Shown: positions 16,941 through 28,679, numbered from the stretch's first letter. The stretch is 64,000 nt of DNA from Burkholderia lata (GCF_902499335.1 NZ_CABVQK010000001.1:1-64000); one strand, 5' to 3'. The notes: generated by a model from the sequence alone, not told the origin. Numbers and translations are program-made.

Positions 16941-18866
16941 CTACGCCTGAATACCCGACCAACCGCTGTCAGGCCGCAGGAAGTGAAGATCGCGGTGGAA
17001 ACGAGTATACCCAACCCGATCGAAGAACTCGAGAATCTGGATCGCGCGCTTGCGGCCGAGCCCCGTCGCGTCGCGAAACGTCGCGGCATCGAGCCCGTCG
17101 TCGCGCGACGGCGCGAGATGCGCGACCAGCTCCGCAAGCTCGCGCACGACGTCCGCGTGATAGAACAGGTCGCGCACGACCTGGTGCACGTCGCCGCGCC
17201 GCGCGAGCTTGCGCAGCAAGGTACGCACCGCGTCCTCGGCCGCGCCCGTGTCACGGGCCAGGTCGCGCACCCACGGCGGATCGAAGCGCCCCGCATGAAT
17301 CAGCGGCAGCAGTTGCCGCGCCAGCGCTTCCTCACGCGGCTCGAGGCTCACCGAATGCGACGGCAGGTGCAGCCACGGCCCGCTTCGCGCAACTTCGCCG
17401 CCGGCCACCAGCGCATCGACGAGTGCACGCCACAGCGCATCGCCGGCGAGCGGCGCGGCCATCCGCCGCAAGCGCGCGGCGTCGAGCCCCTGCTCGTCGG
17501 GCATGCGCTCGTGATACGTGCGCAGCGTCTCGATCGCCCGCATCTGCAACGCACGCCAGTGCGCATGCGCAATCACCGCGCCGTCGTTCGACGCGACGTC
17601 GCGCTGCCCGATCGCGAGCGCGTCATCCGGCAACGCCAGCGCGTTCGGCGCGAAACCCGTCAGATGCGTGAGCATCGCGCGCGGAATGCCGAGCGGCGCC
17701 TGCGCGAGCAGCGCATCGAGGCGCCCTTCGTCGAGCCATTCGGCAAGCGCGTCGAGCCACGCGCGGCGCTCGGGCGTCCGACGCTTGCGCGCCGGCCCGA
17801 ACGGGTCGAGCACGCGGCCGCCGCCGACCGTGCGCGTCGCCTGCGGATTGCGGACGATGAACCGGTCGCCCGGTAACGCAAACACCGGCTCGTCGAATAT
17901 CAGTTGCACGCGCATCCGCTGGCCAGGCGCGAGCGTATCGCCATCGAGCAGCGCGACATGCGCAACGCGATGCAGCGTGCCGAGATGCACGTGCAGCGGC
18001 GCCCAGTGCGTCAGCGTGAGCCCCGCATCCTCGAGCAGCGTCAGCTCGACGTCGAGACGCGGCGACGTCGCGACGAGCCGCGTATCGGCGACGGTGTCTC
18101 CCCGCTCGACATCGGCCTTGTCGACCCCGGCCAGATTCAGTGCGCAACGCTCGCCCGCGCGGCCAGCCTCGACCGGCCGGTTCTGCGCATGGATGCTGCG
18201 CACGCGCGCCGCGCCGCCCGTGCGCACGATCGCGAGCGTGTCGCCGGTCGCTACGCGGCCCGCGAACGCGGTGCCTGTCACGACCGTGCCCTGCCCCGCG
18301 AGCGTAAACACGCGATCGACCGCGAGCCGGAACAACCCGTCGTCGCGACGGGCACGCCACGCGATCGCCGCATCGGCCAGGTGACGCTTCAACGCGGCGA
18401 CGCCCGGATCGTCCACGGCCGTCGCACGCGTTTCGAAGATCGGCACGCCGGCCAGCGTCGAATCGCTCAGCCACGTGACGATCTCGTCGCGCACTTCCGC
18501 CACGCGCGTGGCGTCGACGCGATCGCACTTCGTCAGCGCGACGGCGCCATGCGTAACGCCGAGCAGTTGCAGGATCGCTAGATGCTCGCGCGTCTGCGGC
18601 ATCACACCGTCGTCGGCGGCAATCACGAGCAGCGCGAAGTCGATCCCGCACGCGCCGGCCGCCATCGTATGAATCAGCTTCTCGTGGCCCGGCACGTCGA
18701 TCAGGCCGAGCACGTCGCCGTTGTCGAGCGGCGTATACGCGTAACCGAGTTCGATCGAGATGCCGCGCGCCTTCTCTTCCTTCAGGCGATCGGTATCGAC
18801 GCCCGTCAGCGCGCGCGCCAGCGTCGTCTTGCCGTGGTCGATGTGTCCGGCGGTACCGACGATCAT
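16941..18866 (-). CDS. selB: Selenocysteine-specific translation elongation factor SelB
   Basis: About 641 residues from ATG 18866 ([20 protein letters not shown]); the open frame extends upstream but only through selA in another frame. GTPase motifs are [18 protein letters not shown] and TKCD. EF-Tu-like domains II and III follow, then a C-terminal winged-helix array (about residues 380-641) that in this family binds the SECIS hairpin. It carries Sec-tRNA to UGA. The ATG overlaps the selA stop by 4 nt, and selC follows 31 nt downstream. Confidence 0.96.
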   Translation of the reverse strand: MIVGTAGHIDHGKTTLARALTGVDTDRLKEEKARGISIELGYAYTPLDNGDVLGLIDVPGHEKLIHTMAAGACGIDFALLVIAADDGVMPQTREHLAILQLLGVTHGAVALTKCDRVDATRVAEVRDEIVTWLSDSTLAGVPIFETRATAVDDPGVAALKRHLADAAIAWRARRDDGLFRLAVDRVFTLAGQGTVVTGTAFAGRVATGDTLAIVRTGGAARVRSIHAQNRPVEAGRAGERCALNLAGVDKADVERGDTVADTRLVATSPRLDVELTLLEDAGLTLTHWAPLHVHLGTLHRVAHVALLDGDTLAPGQRMRVQLIFDEPVFALPGDRFIVRNPQATRTVGGGRVLDPFGPARKRRTPERRAWLDALAEWLDEGRLDALLAQAPLGIPRAMLTHLTGFAPNALALPDDALAIGQRDVASNDGAVIAHAHWRALQMRAIETLRTYHERMPDEQGLDAARLRRMAAPLAGDALWRALVDALVAGGEVARSGPWLHLPSHSVSLEPREEALARQLLPLIHAGRFDPPWVRDLARDTGAAEDAVRTLLRKLARRGDVHQVVRDLFYHADVVRELAELVAHLAPSRDDGLDAATFRDATGLGRKRAIQILEFFDRVGYTRFHRDLHFLRPDSGWSGIQA

Positions 18867-20302
18867 GCAGCGGTCCCTGCGGGCGGCACGCACTGTGCGA
18901 CGAGCACCGCCTCGTCGGCGGCTTCGAGGCAGCGCAGGTCGAGCCGCAGTGCATTGTCGGCCACTCGGCCGATCACCGGGCGCGGCCATTCGCGCAGCCG
19001 TTTCTCGAGTTGCGCAAGTGCGCGGCCGCCGCGCTTGCCGTCCGCCGTGCGCACGACGAGCCCGGCGCTCGGCAACTGGTCGACCGGCAGCGCGCCACTG
19101 CCGATCTGGCTGAACATCGGCTCGACCGTCACGTCGAAACCGCTGCCGAGCGCGGCCTGCAGCGCTGGACGCACGCGTTCGGCGGCCTCGGCGATCTCGC
19201 GCTGCGGGCGCGTCAGCAGGCGCAGCGTCGTGAGCCGGTCACGCAGGAACTCGGGTGACTGGTAGAGGCGCAGCACGGGTTCGAGCGCCGCGAGCGTCAG
19301 CTTGCCGACGCGCAGCGCGCGCTTGAGCGGATGTTTCTTGATCTTCGCGATCAGCGCGCGATCGCCGACGATCAGGCCGGCCTGCGGCCCGCCGAGCAGC
19401 TTGTCGCCGCTGAACGTGACAACGTTTGCGCCGGCGGCAATGGTTTCCTGCACGGTCGTCTCGTGCGGCAGGCCCCATTGCGACAGGTCGGCGAGCGTGC
19501 CGCTGCCGAGATCGACGGCAACCGGCAGCCCGTGCTCGCGCGCGAGCGGCGCGAGTTCGGCGAGCGTCGCCTCCTTCGTGAAGCCGCTGATCGCGTAGTT
19601 GCTGCAGTGCACCTTCATCAGCAGCGCGGTACGCGGGCCGATTGCGTCCGCGTAATCGCGCAGATGGGTGCGGTTGGTCGTGCCGATCTCGCGCAGCTTG
19701 GCGCCCGCGCGACTCATGATGTCGGGAATGCGGAATGCGCCGCCGATCTCGACCAGCTCGCCGCGCGACACGACGACTTCCCGTTTCGTCGCAAGCGCCG
19801 ACAGCGCCAGCAGCACGGCCGCCGCGTTGTTGTTGACGACGGTCGCGGCTTCCGCGCCCGTCAGTTCGCACAGCAGATCGTCGATCAGGTCGTCACGATC
19901 GCCGCGACGGCCCGTGGCAAGGTCGAATTCGAGGTTGACGGGGCGCGTGAGTACGTCGACCACCGCGCGCACCGCGTCGTCGGGCAACAGCGCACGCCCG
20001 AGGTTCGTGTGCAGCACGGTGCCGGTCAGGTTGAACACGGCGCGCACCGCGCCCGTGCTCTGCGCGGCCAGCGTGCGCGCGACGGCCGCGGCGATGCGCG
20101 GCTCGTCGAGCGGTTCGGCCGACGCGGGATCATGCTGCGCGGCGGTACGCCAGCGGTCGAGCTCGGCGCGCACCGCGTTCAGCACGCGCGTGCGGCCGTA
20201 GTCGGCGAGCAGCGGTTGCAGCGGCGCCGACGTCAGCACGCGCTCGACCGACGGCACGCGCGCCAGCACGGCATTCAATTCATTTACACCGGGTTCGGTC
20301 AC
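18863..20302 (-). CDS. selA: L-seryl-tRNA(Sec) selenium transferase SelA
   Basis: 479 residues from GTG 20302. The PLP-lysine motif [13 protein letters not shown] is near residue 300, and the N-terminal tRNA-binding part is present. The enzyme converts Ser-tRNA(Sec) to Sec-tRNA(Sec) using selenophosphate, which SelD would have to provide from outside this window. It sits between fdhE (72-nt gap) and selB (4-nt overlap). Length matches the family (about 460-480). Confidence 0.96.
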   Translation of the reverse strand: MTEPGVNELNAVLARVPSVERVLTSAPLQPLLADYGRTRVLNAVRAELDRWRTAAQHDPASAEPLDEPRIAAAVARTLAAQSTGAVRAVFNLTGTVLHTNLGRALLPDDAVRAVVDVLTRPVNLEFDLATGRRGDRDDLIDDLLCELTGAEAATVVNNNAAAVLLALSALATKREVVVSRGELVEIGGAFRIPDIMSRAGAKLREIGTTNRTHLRDYADAIGPRTALLMKVHCSNYAISGFTKEATLAELAPLAREHGLPVAVDLGSGTLADLSQWGLPHETTVQETIAAGANVVTFSGDKLLGGPQAGLIVGDRALIAKIKKHPLKRALRVGKLTLAALEPVLRLYQSPEFLRDRLTTLRLLTRPQREIAEAAERVRPALQAALGSGFDVTVEPMFSQIGSGALPVDQLPSAGLVVRTADGKRGGRALAQLEKRLREWPRPVIGRVADNALRLDLRCLEAADEAVLVAQCVPPAGTAA

Positions 20303-20375
20303 GTCGTGGTGGCTCCAGTCTCATGCTTCGCAGTGGGCCGGCGCCGGCGCTCGCGCGCGACCCCGGCCCCTGCCT

Positions 20376-21311
20376 TCATTCCGCTTCCCGCGAGACATCC
20401 GGCCACAGCAGCGGGTTCGGCGAACTGCGCTGGTAGCCGGCTTCGTTCATCAGCAGGTCGAGCGTGAGGCTCGCGAGATCGTCCGCCAGCGGCTCGAACT
20501 CGTAGTCCTTCTCCTGATAACCGATCTTGCGATAGGTCTTGCACTCGTCACACGATTCGGCCTTGACGGCTTCGCTGCCGCCCTCGATCCCGTGATACGC
20601 GATGCCCTTCGTCGAATCGCAGTGCGAGCACTTCGTGCGCACCATGTGCCACTCGGTCGTGCACAGCCCGCATTGCAGGAAACGGTAGCCCTGGTACTGG
20701 CCGCCGACCCGCACGACGCTCGCGACCGGATGCGTGCCGCACACGGGGCACAGCCCCGGCTGGTCGAGATACGGGACGTCGGCCGGTGAAACGCGGCTGG
20801 CGAGATCCGTCCAGACGACCTGCAGCGCGGCCATCAGGAACGGCGCGGTGGCCGGGTCGACTTCGGCGAAGCGCAGCGCGAGGATCGCGTCGGCCTGCGC
20901 GTCGAGTTCGGCGGGCGACATCAGGCGCAGCCGGTCGAGCAGCTTCGCGAGCTGCGGGTTGACGAGCCCGGCGCCTTCGACGCGGTCGAGCAGTTCGTAC
21001 AGCACGGCACGCCAGCGCGGATCGCGCTCGCCGTCGAGCGCCGGCACGAGCGGCATCGAATGCTGCTGCGCACGCGCGATCGCTTCCGTCGACGGCAGCG
21101 GCAGCTCGAGCGTTTGCAGTGTCGCGTGCTGCGCATCGGCGACGGTGGCCATCAGCCGCAGGTAGCCGCTGATCGGGTTCAGGTCGGCCAGCTTGCGCAG
21201 CCGCGCGGCGCGCGCCGAGAACGCGGTGGCGCGCTCCGGCAGGCGAAAGCGCGGGATGGCCGATTGATCGAGTGCCGAGATCTCGGTCGGTTCGAGAATG
21301 CGTTGTGTCAC
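20376..21311 (-). CDS. fdhE: Formate dehydrogenase accessory protein FdhE
   Basis: About 311 residues from GTG 21311 (TQRILEPTEIS), with GGAAG about 8 nt upstream; a TTG at 21326 in the same frame is an alternative. Four CxxC-type pairs in two rubredoxin-like modules are visible: CPVCGTH, CGLCTTEWH, CSHCDST and CDECKTY. FdhE is needed for maturation of the Tat-exported formate dehydrogenase and is thought to assist cofactor insertion and proofreading. It lies between the cytochrome subunit and selA. Confidence 0.95.
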   Translation of the reverse strand: MTQRILEPTEISALDQSAIPRFRLPERATAFSARAARLRKLADLNPISGYLRLMATVADAQHATLQTLELPLPSTEAIARAQQHSMPLVPALDGERDPRWRAVLYELLDRVEGAGLVNPQLAKLLDRLRLMSPAELDAQADAILALRFAEVDPATAPFLMAALQVVWTDLASRVSPADVPYLDQPGLCPVCGTHPVASVVRVGGQYQGYRFLQCGLCTTEWHMVRTKCSHCDSTKGIAYHGIEGGSEAVKAESCDECKTYRKIGYQEKDYEFEPLADDLASLTLDLLMNEAGYQRSSPNPLLWPDVSREAE

Positions 21312-21418
21312 AAAAATGTCTTCCAAATAAACAAGCGCCGACAGGTCGGCGCTTCGGGCGGTTCCGACGGCTGACGGGCCGACCCGCCGCGATCGGCGAG
21401 CCGCCCCGCTCCGGTGCG

Positions 21419-22045
21419 TTATTTCACGCTTTCACGGAACCACTTCGGGTGATGCTTGCGAGCCCAGCCCAGCGTGACGGTGCCGCGCACCATCGCGCCG
21501 ATCGAGCCCTTCACCCACAACGCCGCGTAAATGTGCACGATGATGCTCGCGATCAGCACGAAGGCCGCCACGGCATGCACGACAGCGGCCGCGCGGATCA
21601 CCCCGATCGGGAAGTAGAACGAGAAGTAGCGCCGCCAGATCACGACTCCCGACAGCAGGAGCAGCAGCAGGCACGCCACCAGCGTAAAGAATAGCAGCTT
21701 CTGCCCGGCGTTATAGCGCCCGACAGGCGGCAGCTTGTCTTCCTGGTTGGTCAGCACGTCGCCGATCTGCTTGAGCCACTGCCGGTCGTCCGCGTCGAGC
21801 GCGTTGTGGTGCCAGAAGCGCACCACCAGGATCGCGAACGACACGAACATCACGAGGCCGACGAACGGATGCAGGATCCGCGTCCACTGGCCGCCGCCGA
21901 ACAGCGCGGTCAGCCAGAACATCGACGGATGAAACAGCGCGAGCCCGGACAGCGCGAGCAGCACGAACGTGATCGCGGTGATCCAGTGGTTCGTGCGCTC
22001 GTTCGCCGAGTAGCGGACGATCAGGTTGGGGTCGTCGTGTTTCAT
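21419..22045 (-). CDS. fdnI: Formate dehydrogenase cytochrome b556 (gamma) subunit
   Basis: 208 residues from ATG 22045, overlapping the fdnH stop by 4 nt, with AAGGAGG just upstream. Four membrane helices carry the conserved haem-ligand histidines ([49 protein letters not shown]). It anchors the complex in the inner membrane and passes electrons to quinone. FdoI is the aerobic homologue in enterics and cannot be separated from FdnI by eye. Confidence 0.94.
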   Translation of the reverse strand: MKHDDPNLIVRYSANERTNHWITAITFVLLALSGLALFHPSMFWLTALFGGGQWTRILHPFVGLVMFVSFAILVVRFWHHNALDADDRQWLKQIGDVLTNQEDKLPPVGRYNAGQKLLFFTLVACLLLLLLSGVVIWRRYFSFYFPIGVIRAAAVVHAVAAFVLIASIIVHIYAALWVKGSIGAMVRGTVTLGWARKHHPKWFRESVK

Positions 22046-22956
22046 TTCGCGTCCTCCTTGATGCGTCGCGCCTCGTCGCGCGCGGCCGATTCCTCTTCGT
22101 CGCTCACCTCGTTCGGACCGACCCGGACGTAGTGGAAGAACCCGGCGAGCGCCGTCAGCGCGATGCCGGCAACCGCGAGCGGCTTCGCGATGCCCTTCCA
22201 CAGCTTCACCATCGGGCTGATCGACGGGTTGTCGGGCAGCCCGTGGTACAGCGACGGCTTGTCCGCGTGGTGCAGCACGTACATCACGTGCGTGCCGCCG
22301 ACGCCCTGCGGGTCGTACAGCCCCGCATGCTCGAAGCCGCGCTCCTTCAGGTCCTCGATCCGCTCGGCCGCGTGCTGCTTCATGTCCTCCTTGGTGCCGA
22401 ACACGATCGCGCCCGTCGGGCAGGTCTTCACGCAGGCCGGTTCCTGGCCGACCGCGACGCGGTCGGAACAGAGCGTGCACTTGTACGCGCGATGATCCTT
22501 CTTCGAGATCCGCGGAACGTTGAACGGGCAACCGGTCACGCAATAGCCGCAACCGATGCAGTTCTCCTCGTGGAAATCGACGATCCCGTTGTTGTACTGC
22601 ACGATCGCGCCCGGCGACGGACACGCCTTCAGGCAGCCCGGATCCTCGCAGTGCATGCAGCCGTCCTTGCGGATCAGCCACTCGAGGTCGCCCGCCGGGT
22701 TCTCGTATTCGGAGAACCGCATGACCGTCCACGAATGCTCGGTCAGGTCGGCCGGGTTGTCGTACACGCCGACGTTGGTGCCGACCTCGTCACGCAGGTC
22801 GTTCCACTCCATGCATGCCGTCTGGCATGCCTTGCAGCCGATGCACTTCGATACGTCGATCAGCTTCGCGACGCTCCCGGTCACCGGTTCGCGCACCGTG
22901 GGCGGTGGCGTCGTGGTGGCCGAGACGCGCTTGATATCCAGCGATTGCAATGCCAT
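22042..22956 (-). CDS. fdnH: Formate dehydrogenase iron-sulfur (beta) subunit
   Basis: 304 residues. Four ferredoxin-type Cys clusters are visible: [38 protein letters not shown] and CTLCSDR followed by CVKTCP. One C-terminal membrane helix ([19 protein letters not shown]) anchors it on the periplasmic face. It relays electrons from the catalytic subunit to the cytochrome. It follows fdnG by 10 nt. Confidence 0.95.
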   Translation of the reverse strand: MALQSLDIKRVSATTTPPPTVREPVTGSVAKLIDVSKCIGCKACQTACMEWNDLRDEVGTNVGVYDNPADLTEHSWTVMRFSEYENPAGDLEWLIRKDGCMHCEDPGCLKACPSPGAIVQYNNGIVDFHEENCIGCGYCVTGCPFNVPRISKKDHRAYKCTLCSDRVAVGQEPACVKTCPTGAIVFGTKEDMKQHAAERIEDLKERGFEHAGLYDPQGVGGTHVMYVLHHADKPSLYHGLPDNPSISPMVKLWKGIAKPLAVAGIALTALAGFFHYVRVGPNEVSDEEESAARDEARRIKEDAK

Positions 22957-22966
22957 CTCTTTCCCC

Positions 22967-25900
22967 TTACGCCTTTTCGACCTTCACCAGGAACGACTTG
23001 AATTCCGGTGTATAGGAGTTGCCGTCGCCCACGGACGGAGTCAGGGTGTTGGCGAGATAGCCGGGCTTCGTCAGACCCTTGAAGCCCCAGTGCAACGGGA
23101 CGCCGACCGTCTGGACCTTCTTGCCGTCGACCGTCAGCGGCTTGATCCGCTTCGTGACGAGCGCGACCGCGATGATGTAGCCGCGCTTCGACGACACCTT
23201 CACGCGCTCGCCATGCGCGACGCCGACCTCCTTCGCGAGGTCTTCGCCGATCTCGACGAATTGCTCGGGCTGGATGATCGAGTTCAGCCGCGCATGCTTG
23301 GTCCAGTAGTGGAAATGCTCGGTCAGCCGGTACGTCGTCGCCACGTGCGGGAAATCCGCCACCTTGCCGAACGACGCGCGGTCGTCCGGGAACACGCGGG
23401 CAGCCGGGTTGTTCAGCGCCTGCGGGTTGTTCGGGTGCAGCGGGTTCGCGTCGAGCGGCGTCTCGAACGGCTCGTAGTGCTCGGGGAACGGACCTTCGTT
23501 CATCCCCGCCCGGGCGAAGAAGCGTGCGACGCCTTCCGGGTTCATGATGAACGGCCCCATCCCGTTTTCGGGCGATTCGTCCGCCTTGAAGTCGGGAATG
23601 TCGGCCCCCTTCCACGCGCTGCCGTTCCAGCCGATCAGCTTGCGGGTCGGGTCGAACGGCTTGCCGGCGACGTCGCACGAGGCGCGGTTGTACAGGATCC
23701 GCCGGTTCGCCGGCCACGCCCACGCCCAGTTCAGCGTCTGGCCGATGCCGGTCGGGTCGGAGTTGTCGCGCCGCCCCATCTGGTTGCCGGCCTGCGTCCA
23801 CGCACCGCAGAAGATCCAGCAGCCGCTCGCGGTCGTGCCGTCGTCCTTCAACTGCGCGAACGCGGCCAGCTGCTCGCCCTTCTTCACGAGCGTCTTGGCC
23901 GGATCCTTCGGATCGGGCAGATCGGCGAGCGCCTTCCCGTTGAACTCCATCGCGAGCTCTTCGGGCGTCGGGCTTTCCGGGTTCGCGTACGGCCAGGTCA
24001 GGTTGACGATCGGATCCGGATACTTGCCGCCGTCGGTCTGGTACATCTTGCGCATGCGCAGGAACAGCCCCGACATGATCTCGAGGTCGCTACGCGCCTC
24101 GCCCGGCGGCTCCGCACCCTTCCAGTGCCATTGCAGCACGCGGCTCGAACTCACGAGCGAACCGTTTTCCTCCGCAAAGCACGTGGTCGGCAGGCGGAAC
24201 ACCTCGGTCTGGATCTTCGATGAATCGACGTCGTTGTAGTCGCCGTGATGCTTCCAGAACTCGGACGTCTCGGTCGCGAGCGGATCCATGATCACGAGCC
24301 ACTTCAGCTTCGCGAGGCCGGCTGCCGTCTTCACCTTCGAAGGCGACGCCGCAAGCGGGTTGAAACCCTGGCAGATGTAGCCGTTCATCTTGCCGGCATT
24401 CATCAGCTCGATCACCTGCAGCAGGTCGTACTGCTTGTCCAGCTTCGGCAGGTAGTCGTAGCCCCAGTTGTTCTCGGCGGTCGCCGAGTCGCCCCACCAG
24501 GACTTCATGAAGCTGACGTGGAAGGCCTTGTAGTTCTTCCAGTAGCTCAACTGGTTCGGCCGCAGCGGCAGCTGCACGCGCTTCTTGATGTAGCCGTCGA
24601 AATCCTGCTCGGACTGCATCGGCAGCGTCATGTAGCCCGGCAGCAGGTTCGACATCAGCCCGAGGTCGGTCAACCCCTGGATGTTCGAGTGGCCGCGCAG
24701 CGCGTTCATCCCGCCGCCGGCGATGCCGATGTTGCCGAGCAGCAGCTGCACCATCGCGCCGGTGCGGATCATCTGCGCGCCGATCGAGTGGTGCGTCCAG
24801 CCCAACGCGTACAGGATCGTGCCGGCGCGGCCGGGAACGGCGGTGGTCGAGAGCATCTCGCACACCTTCAGGAACTTCTCCTTCGGCGTGCCGCAGGTCT
24901 GCTGGACCATGTCCGGCGTATAGCGCGCGTAGTGCTGCTTCAGCAGGTTGTACACGCAACGCGGATGCTGCAGCGTCGGGTCGACCTTCACGAAGCCGTC
25001 GTCGCCGCGCTCGTAGTCCCAGCTCGATTTGTCCGGGTACGCGTGCTTCTCCGCGTCGTAGCCGGAATAGATGCCGTCGTTGAACGCGAAATCCTCGCGC
25101 ACGATGAACGAGAAGTCCGTGTAGTTCTTCACGTACTCATGCTGGATCTTGTCGTTCGTCAGCAGATAGTTGATGACGCCGCCCAGGAAGACGATGTCGG
25201 TGCCGGTGCGGATCGGCGCGTAGTAGTCGGCCACCGAGGCCGTACGCGTAAAGCGCGGGTCGACGACGATCAGCCGCGCCTTGCGGTGCGCCTTCGCCTC
25301 CGTTACCCACTTGAAACCGCACGGATGGGCCTCGGCTGCATTGCCGCCCATCACGAGAATCACGTCCGCGTTCTTGATGTCGACCCAATGGTTCGTCATC
25401 GCTCCACGGCCAAACGTCGGGGCAAGACCTGCCACCGTCGGGCCATGTCAGACACGCGCCTGATTGTCGAATGCGAGCATCCCGAGACTGCGGATAGTCT
25501 TGTGCGTCAGGTAGCCGACCTCGTTGCTGCCCGCCGACGCGGCCAGCATGCCGGTGGTCAGCCAGCGGTTGACCTTCGCACCGTCTTCCGCCGTCTCGAC
25601 GAAGTTCGCGTCGCGATCGGCCTTCATCAGCTTCGCGATGCGGTCGAGCGCGTCATTCCACGAGATCGGTTCCCACTTGTCCGAGCCGGGCGCACGATAC
25701 TCCGGGTGCGTCAGGCGGCTCGGGCTGTGGATGAAGTCGATCAGGCTCGCGCCCTTCGGGCACAGCGTGCCGCGATTGACGGGATGGTCGGGATCGCCTT
25801 CGATGTGGATGATGCTCGGCTGGGCGTTTTTCGCGCCGTCTCCGAGGCTGTACATCAGGATGCCGCAACCCACTGAACAGTAAGGACAGGTGTTGCGCGT

Positions 25901-26038
25901 TTCGACTGTGCGCGCCAGCTTGTACTGTCGGACTTCGGCGAGCGCTTCGGATGGAGAGAAGCCCATCAGGGCTAGACTCGATCCGGCAAGCGACGTAGCC
26001 GTCACCTTCAGGAACTGGCGCCGGGACATTTGTAGCAT
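22967..26038 (-). CDS. fdnG: Selenocysteine formate dehydrogenase major subunit (in-frame UGA)
   Basis: About 1023 residues from ATG 26038 ([12 protein letters not shown]). The Tat signal SRRQFLK is followed by the 4Fe-4S motif CPYCSVGC. The reading frame is interrupted by TGA at 25448-25450 in [19 protein letters not shown], exactly where FdnG/FdoG carry Sec, and resumes to the stop at 22967. The downstream half has the bis-MGD molybdopterin domains (NCT-type [30 protein letters not shown]) and ends SFLVKVEKA. It oxidises formate to CO2 in the periplasm. A SECIS hairpin follows the UGA directly. Automated callers will split it into a 217- and an 822-residue piece; it is one gene. Confidence 0.97.
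25408..25450 (-). promoter_or_regulatory. Bacterial SECIS element in fdnG
   Basis: Starting at the UGA, the mRNA folds into GGCC/GGCC, then CGACGG with CCGACG (one A-A mismatch), a bulged U, and an apical stem GGCA/UGCC around loop GGUCU (25421-25433). The GGUCU loop and bulged U match the enteric fdhF/fdnG hairpins bound by SelB. Confidence 0.93.
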
Positions 26039-26180
26039 GGCTGGTCTCGGCGTTATTGTGGGGGTGGGGAAACTGAAAGGAATTATAGACAGTTCGCGCA
26101 ACTATGTTCGATTCCTCGGATCAATACTGAATTGTCTGATTACCAACGATGATCCGCGTTCCGCGCGCAACCGAACCGTC

Positions 26181-27113
26181 ATGAAACGACAGATCACCTC
26201 CGAAGCCACCCGTCTCGCGCAACAACAGGCCAACTGGGCCCTCACCGCGTTCAAGCGCTTCTCGGCCGACCGCTGTTCGGCAATGGCCGCGGGCATCGCA
26301 TTTTTCTCCGCGTTCTCGCTCGCGCCGATGCTCGTGATGGTGATTGCCGTGGCCGGCTGGTTCTACGGCGACGACGCCGCGCGCGGCCAGGTGTTCGAAC
26401 AGGCGCACCAGCTGATCGGCGACGACGCGGCGGCCAGCATCCAGACGATCGTGCAGAACGCGCACCGCGCGGGCGAGCGCGGCGGCCTCGCAACCTTGAT
26501 CTCGTTCGCCGCGCTCGCGATCGGCGCGTCGGCCACCTTCGCGTCGCTCAGTGCCGCGCTCAGCGTGATCTGGCCGGCCACCGAAAGCCGCTGGTCGAGC
26601 ATGCTCGGGCTCGTGCGCGTGCGGCTGATCTCGTTCGGGCTCGTGCTCGGCGTCGCGTTCCTGCTGATCGTGTCGCTCGTGCTCGACACCGCGATCACGT
26701 TCGTCGGCACCTGGCTGCTGGGCAATTCGCCGTACGTGATCGTCACGAACCTCGTGCAGTTCTTCGTCGGCATCGCGGTGCTCGCGGCTGCGTTCGCGTC
26801 GTTGATGAAGTTCCTGCCGGATGCACGCGTCGCGTGGCGCGACGCCGCGATCGGCGGCATCGTGTCCGCGATCCTGTTCTCAGGCGGCAAGAAGCTGTTC
26901 GCGCTGTACCTCGCGCACGCGGGCACCGCAAGCGCATTCGGCGCGGCCGGATCGTTCGCGGTCCTGCTGATGTGGCTGTACTTCTCCGCGATCGTGCTGC
27001 TGCTCGGCGCGGAATTCGCAGCGGCCCGCGGCAACGCGCATCGGCTCGCCGTTACCGCACCGGCCGCGTCTGCTCAAGCCGATCGGCCTGCCGATCGCAT
27101 GCGCGACGACTGA
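26181..27113 (+). CDS. YihY/BrkB family inner-membrane protein
   Basis: 310 residues from ATG 26181; the frame is open earlier but that stretch is the divergent fdnG promoter. Six hydrophobic segments are visible, including MAAGIAFFSAFSLAPMLVMV, LISFGLVLGVAFLLIVSLV and FAVLLMWLYFSAIVLLLGAE. Those motifs define the YihY/BrkB family (often mis-named ribonuclease BN). Molecular function is not established. It is divergent from fdnG across 142 bp. Confidence 0.88.
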   Translation: MKRQITSEATRLAQQQANWALTAFKRFSADRCSAMAAGIAFFSAFSLAPMLVMVIAVAGWFYGDDAARGQVFEQAHQLIGDDAAASIQTIVQNAHRAGERGGLATLISFAALAIGASATFASLSAALSVIWPATESRWSSMLGLVRVRLISFGLVLGVAFLLIVSLVLDTAITFVGTWLLGNSPYVIVTNLVQFFVGIAVLAAAFASLMKFLPDARVAWRDAAIGGIVSAILFSGGKKLFALYLAHAGTASAFGAAGSFAVLLMWLYFSAIVLLLGAEFAAARGNAHRLAVTAPAASAQADRPADRMRDD

Positions 27114-27518
27114 CCCGCCCTTTTCACGACATCGCGGCAAGCCCCCCGCACACCCGTCCAACGCTTTGCAACCATGCCGTCCGCCGCGCATTCGCGTGGC
27201 GTTGACACGCTCTTTGCTTGCCCGCGCATTCGTCGCCGCAACCGCAAACGTTTGCAAGCCTCCGTTTCCGTACGCCAACGGGCCGAAACAGGCTGCCTGC
27301 TGCGATGCGCATCAACTAGTGAAACAATCGCATCGCAGCAATTGTCAACTTTTTCAAAAACAGAAACAGTCGTTAATGTGCTTGATATATATAGACTTTT
27401 TCTCGCTGTTACCTTTTCGAGACACTTTATTTTTTAAGCTTTCTTGCGTCGATGGCACTGAGCTATTCTCCAATCCGCAACAAATAATGATGAATCACTT
27501 GCGTGGAGATACTCAACG
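27114..27518. other. AT-rich upstream region of the porin gene
   Basis: About 400 bp. From 27330 to 27440 it is strikingly AT-rich, including TTGATATATATAGAC and TTATTTTTTAAG, in contrast to the GC-rich genes around it. This fits a strong, highly regulated porin promoter and long leader. I could not fix -35/-10 boxes with confidence. Confidence 0.55.
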
Positions 27519-28679
27519 ATGAAGAAACTCGCTCTCTCGACCCTCTCGCTCGCCCTGCTGGGCGCCGCTGGCGCTGCTCACGCTCAATCGAGCGTGACGC
27601 TGTACGGCGTGATCGACACGTCGATCGCCTACGTCCACGGCAACAACGGCCAAGGTAACAACGCGTGGCAAATGCTGTCGGGCAACCTGCAAGGCAGCCG
27701 CTTCGGCCTGAAAGGCGCTGAAGACCTCGGCGGTGGCCTGAAGGCGATCTTCCAGTTGGAAAACGGTTTTGATCCGGGCACCGGCAAGCTGAACCAAGGT
27801 GGTCGCATGTTCGGCCGTCAGGCATTCGTCGGCCTGGAAAGCAGCCAGTACGGTACGCTGACGCTCGGCCGTCAGTACGACCCGCTGGTCGACCTGGTCC
27901 AGGCAGTCACGGCAGACAACTACTTCGGCAGCACGTTCGCAACGCCGGGCGACGTCGACAACAACGACAACAGCCTGCGCGTGAGCAACGCGATCAAGTA
28001 CACGTCGCCGGTGTTCGCAGGCTTCCAGGCTGAAGGCATGTACGCCCTCGGCGGCGTGGCAGGCAAGACGGGCGCTGGCCAAACGTGGTCGGTCGCAGCT
28101 GCATACAACAACGGCCCGGTCGGCGTTGCTGCAGGCTACTTCTACGCGAACAACCCGTCGCCGACGACCGCTGGCCTGCGCTCGGGCTGGGGTTCGACGA
28201 CGTCGGACAACATCGTCGACGGCCCGATCAACGCGGCTTACGTGACGGCTAAGTCGATCGCGATCGCACAAGTTGCAGGTCAGTACGTGATCGGCCCGGT
28301 GACGCTCGGCCTCGGCTACAGCAACGCACAGTACAAGCCGGACGCAGCCTCGGGCTTCAGCTCGACCCAGAAGTACAACACGGGCCGCGCGTTCGCGACG
28401 TACCAGATCACGCCGCCGCTGCTGCTGGGCCTCGGCTATTCGTACACGAAGGCAAGCGGCAACACGGACGCCAAGTACCATCAGGTTTCGCTGGGCGCGG
28501 ACTACTCGCTGTCGAAGCGCACGGACGTCTACCTGGTCGGCGCTTATCAGCACGCAAGCGGCACGCAACTCAACACGGACGGCACGACGTCGGCAGCACA
28601 AGCGTCGATCGGCTCGTACGGCTACGCCGGCACGAAGTCGCAAGAGCTGGTCGCTCTCGGCCTGCGCCACAAGTTCTAA
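27519..28679 (+). CDS. General outer-membrane porin (Burkholderia OpcP/Omp38-like)
   Basis: 386 residues with signal peptide ending AHAQ and mature start SSVTLYGVIDTSIAYVHG, the standard opening of Burkholderia/Neisseria-type 16-strand porins. The chain has alternating aromatic strands and ends GLRHKF with a C-terminal Phe. GGAGAT precedes the ATG. A strong terminator follows. It would form a trimeric diffusion channel. Long AT-rich leader and terminator suggest high expression. Confidence 0.95.
   Translation: MKKLALSTLSLALLGAAGAAHAQSSVTLYGVIDTSIAYVHGNNGQGNNAWQMLSGNLQGSRFGLKGAEDLGGGLKAIFQLENGFDPGTGKLNQGGRMFGRQAFVGLESSQYGTLTLGRQYDPLVDLVQAVTADNYFGSTFATPGDVDNNDNSLRVSNAIKYTSPVFAGFQAEGMYALGGVAGKTGAGQTWSVAAAYNNGPVGVAAGYFYANNPSPTTAGLRSGWGSTTSDNIVDGPINAAYVTAKSIAIAQVAGQYVIGPVTLGLGYSNAQYKPDAASGFSSTQKYNTGRAFATYQITPPLLLGLGYSYTKASGNTDAKYHQVSLGADYSLSKRTDVYLVGAYQHASGTQLNTDGTTSAAQASIGSYGYAGTKSQELVALGLRHKF

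Noticed and set aside
22556..24223. 555-residue plus-strand open frame
   Set aside because: Antisense to fdnH and fdnG, whose family signatures are unambiguous.
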